This document shows, piece after piece, positions 33,000 through 34,280 of a stretch of DNA of 34,280 bases. The translations under genes were made by a program, and so were the position numbers. Source of the stretch: Welwitschia mirabilis (taxonomy: Eukaryota; Gnetophyta; Gnetopsida; Welwitschiales); contig JBOZIK010000001.1 in the NCBI GenBank assembly GCA_051453625.1, positions 157,768,570 through 157,802,849 of the forward strand. Reading direction: 5' to 3'. Below the pieces are notes generated by a model. The model ran no database searches. It saw only the letters and a program-made list of their open reading frames with translations, and was not told the origin of the DNA. Numbering within the stretch: the stretch's first letter is position 1; every line of letters begins with the position of its first letter.

Positions 33000-33300
33000 G
33001 TTTACTTTTACTAGGAATATACTATCTTTTATGTCCTATTTTTGCCCTCTTCCTATTTCTACAAGTTTAGCTATCTATTCTCATGCAACTACATGGATTC
33101 TCATTTCTTCTCTTTCCGGTTTTCATATAAAGTTTGAGACTAACCTATTTATGATGTCCTTAATTTTTTTTGGTAATACTCTTATTGAGGTACTATATTT
33201 TTCAATAGCTATTATCATTGTATTCAATAGGATAATCTTATCTTTACTTGATAAGAAAATGACACTCTAGCTATTACATTTTTTCTTTATTTTTTAGATT
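33000..33300 (-). pseudogene. LINE B ORF2 thumb/linker remnant
   Basis: The minus strand, in nearly one frame, reads DKIILLNTMIIAIEKYSTS, RVLPKKIKDIINRLVSNFI, MRIHVVA and IAKLVEIG. This matches the L1 post-RT block 'LS..GK..LL..V....P.Y..S...LPK.....I..I.R.FLW......I..V.W..I..PK..GGLG'. A long plus-strand frame at 32,977-33,270 is the antisense shadow. This fragment is comparatively well kept. Confidence 0.8.
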
Positions 33301-33399
33301 TGATCCTCTCAAGAGACTAAGCTCTATTATTTAAAAAGTGATATTTTCATGTATACATCTCTTTTGAATCCTTGCTTTACCTTTAGAGTTTTTATAATA

Positions 33400-33730
33400 C
33401 CCTCTAAACACTTTCCTATGTATTTATGAAATGCACCCTACTCTTCTGCCAATTAATTTTCAATCTAGACTCTTTTGTAAACTCCTCCAATACCCCTTTT
33501 ATAGCTCAGATTTTTTGAATATTAGCCTCAAGAAGATAATTGAGTCATCCACAAAATGGCTATAGATTATTTGAATTTTGTAAATATATAAATCTTTACC
33601 ACTCTCTCTCTCTCTCTTTATGTAATCCTATAGTACATCTAACATAATTATAGAAAGGTACATGTCACAATCCCAACTTGATGTATTTAATATACTTGTG
33701 GAGTACATTTTTAGGTCCTATTGATAGGTT
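33400..33730 (-). pseudogene. LINE B reverse transcriptase core remnant
   Basis: On the minus strand, GCDMYLSIIMLDVL (about 33,685-33,640) corresponds to 'QGCPLAP.LF......L', followed by DYIKRERESG. HFVDDSIIFLEANIQKI (about 33,570-33,515) is the catalytic 'FADDTI.FLEA' box, with both Asp residues retained but spanning a frameshift. SRLKINWQKSRV (about 33,467-33,430) is the 'GLKIN..KS' block. A (CT)n run near 33,602-33,617 encodes the RERE stretch. Frameshifts and stops make it non-functional. Confidence 0.8.
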
Positions 33731-33853
33731 TTTCAAGGGATTTATGGAAATTATACAAGAATTCCATACAAGCTAAAAGATGCAATAATTTTCAAGATAA
33801 GACACTATTTTAGAATAATGATAAACCAAAGTAATGTGATAAAGATATTATAG

Positions 33854-34014
33854 TCATCCTTCATGTTGTGTGGATGATAGAGGAGATAATAGTCAGAAAA
33901 GTATGGTCATCCTCTATGTTGTGGGGATGATGATTGAGATGACAATCAACATTTTTGACACATGCTAAATGTTAATTGGTAGATGAAGTATCATCCTCTA
34001 TGTTGTGAGGATGA
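33854..34014 (+). promoter_or_regulatory. Three hairpin-forming repeats upstream of a TATA box
   Basis: 24-bp copies lie at 33,854-33,877, 33,907-33,930 and 33,991-34,014. All have TCATCC(T/C)... and ...GGATGA arms around a TATGTTGT-like loop. The third forms a perfect 8-bp stem (TCATCCTC/GAGGATGA). Confidence 0.85.
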
Positions 34015-34122
34015 AACAACGGATGATAGTCAAAATAATTTGTAAACTTAATTAAATTATTATGAAAGGGTGGACCTAACTTGTACCTCTTCATTTCACA
34101 TCCCTTAGAGACTTATTGTAAT

Positions 34123-34131
34123 CTATAAATA
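34123..34131 (+). promoter_or_regulatory. TATA box of the putative LTR
   Basis: CTATAAATA followed by GACC, a typical plant LTR core promoter context. Confidence 0.5.
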
Positions 34132-34280
34132 GACCTTTTCAAACACTATTCAAAATCATATTTTGTCATTGTTGTGGTGCGTATTTATGTAATTTTTCAA
34201 GCCTTGATCTGAATCCTGTTAATTACAAATAAGATGCACAAATACATCATGCTAGTCTAGATGGGAGTGATCCGAAATGT

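Larger units (their letters stand above)
31000..33730 (-). mobile_element. LINE B: 5'-truncated L1-type LINE remnant
   Basis: The minus strand carries LINE RT (about 33,400-33,730) and the following thumb/linker (about 33,000-33,300), but no endonuclease or ORF1. Upstream on its strand it meets a sequence that looks like an LTR, so the 5' part was lost or displaced by that insertion. The 3' limit is unclear; the pyrimidine-rich stretch down to about 31,000 shares the strand bias and may be its ORF2 C-terminus and 3' UTR. Confidence 0.65.
33731..34280 (+). mobile_element. Putative start of an LTR retrotransposon (LTR, incomplete)
   Basis: The sequence changes character after LINE B. Three hairpin repeats (33,854-34,014) precede a TATA box (34,123-34,131) and a transcribed-looking tail to the window end, resembling the U3-R organisation of a plant LTR. 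No PBS or second LTR is inside the window, so the call rests on promoter architecture and on its position interrupting LINE B. It could also be a solo LTR. Confidence 0.4.

Noticed and set aside
32977-33270. 97-codon plus-strand frame
   Set aside because: It is antisense to the LINE B thumb region, which gives a convincing L1 match on the minus strand.
1-34280. A novel multi-gene defence or metabolic system
   Set aside because: No intact coding sequence was found; all protein-like traces are fragments of known retrotransposon domains.

Overview
The window looks like intergenic DNA from a large, retrotransposon-rich plant nuclear genome. It is strongly A+T-rich (about 70% by eye), CpG is conspicuously rare, no host gene is recognisable, and every recognisable protein trace is a plant-type retroelement domain broken by many stops and frameshifts. 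The elements are Ty1/copia, an Athila/Tat-like Ty3/gypsy and plant L1-type LINEs with DUF4283 and zinc-knuckle ORF1. The heavy decay of nested elements fits a genome with slow DNA removal, such as a gymnosperm or a large-genome angiosperm, but the sequence alone does not settle the lineage.

Layout from left to right. About 1-5,400: a nearly full-architecture L1-like LINE on the minus strand (LINE A), with ORF1 (DUF4283, two CCHC knuckles) and ORF2 (endonuclease, reverse transcriptase, zinc-binding region, C-terminal tail). About 5,540-8,100: a 5'-truncated copia pol on the plus strand (copia A), interrupted by a roughly 300-bp candidate miniature LTR element (TRIM) at 7,327-7,632. 8,345-9,710: two diverged tandem copies of a roughly 660-bp unit, the second carrying a perfect 44-bp tandem duplication. 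11,112-17,321: a minus-strand Ty3/gypsy element with 1.3-kb LTRs, a deaminated tRNA-Asp-type primer binding site and a decayed 3.5-kb interior. About 19,360-22,595: a plus-strand copia (copia B) with LTRs, PBS, RT and RNase H, hosting a poly(A)-tailed tRNA-derived SINE. About 23,680-27,900: a minus-strand copia (copia C) with gag, pre-integrase and integrase remnants, split by a GT microsatellite containing a 100-N gap. 28,000-31,000: unclassified A+T-rich DNA with simple and dimeric repeats. About 31,000-33,730: the 3' part of a second minus-strand LINE (LINE B), abutting what looks like the start of an LTR (33,730 to the window end) with three hairpin repeats upstream of a TATA box.

No complete functional gene, RNA gene or CRISPR array is supported. 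The features are best read as layered, mutually interrupting transposon fossils, not a working gene system. Element boundaries are approximate unless stated. Domain calls come from reading conceptual translations by eye against known family motifs; no database search was possible.
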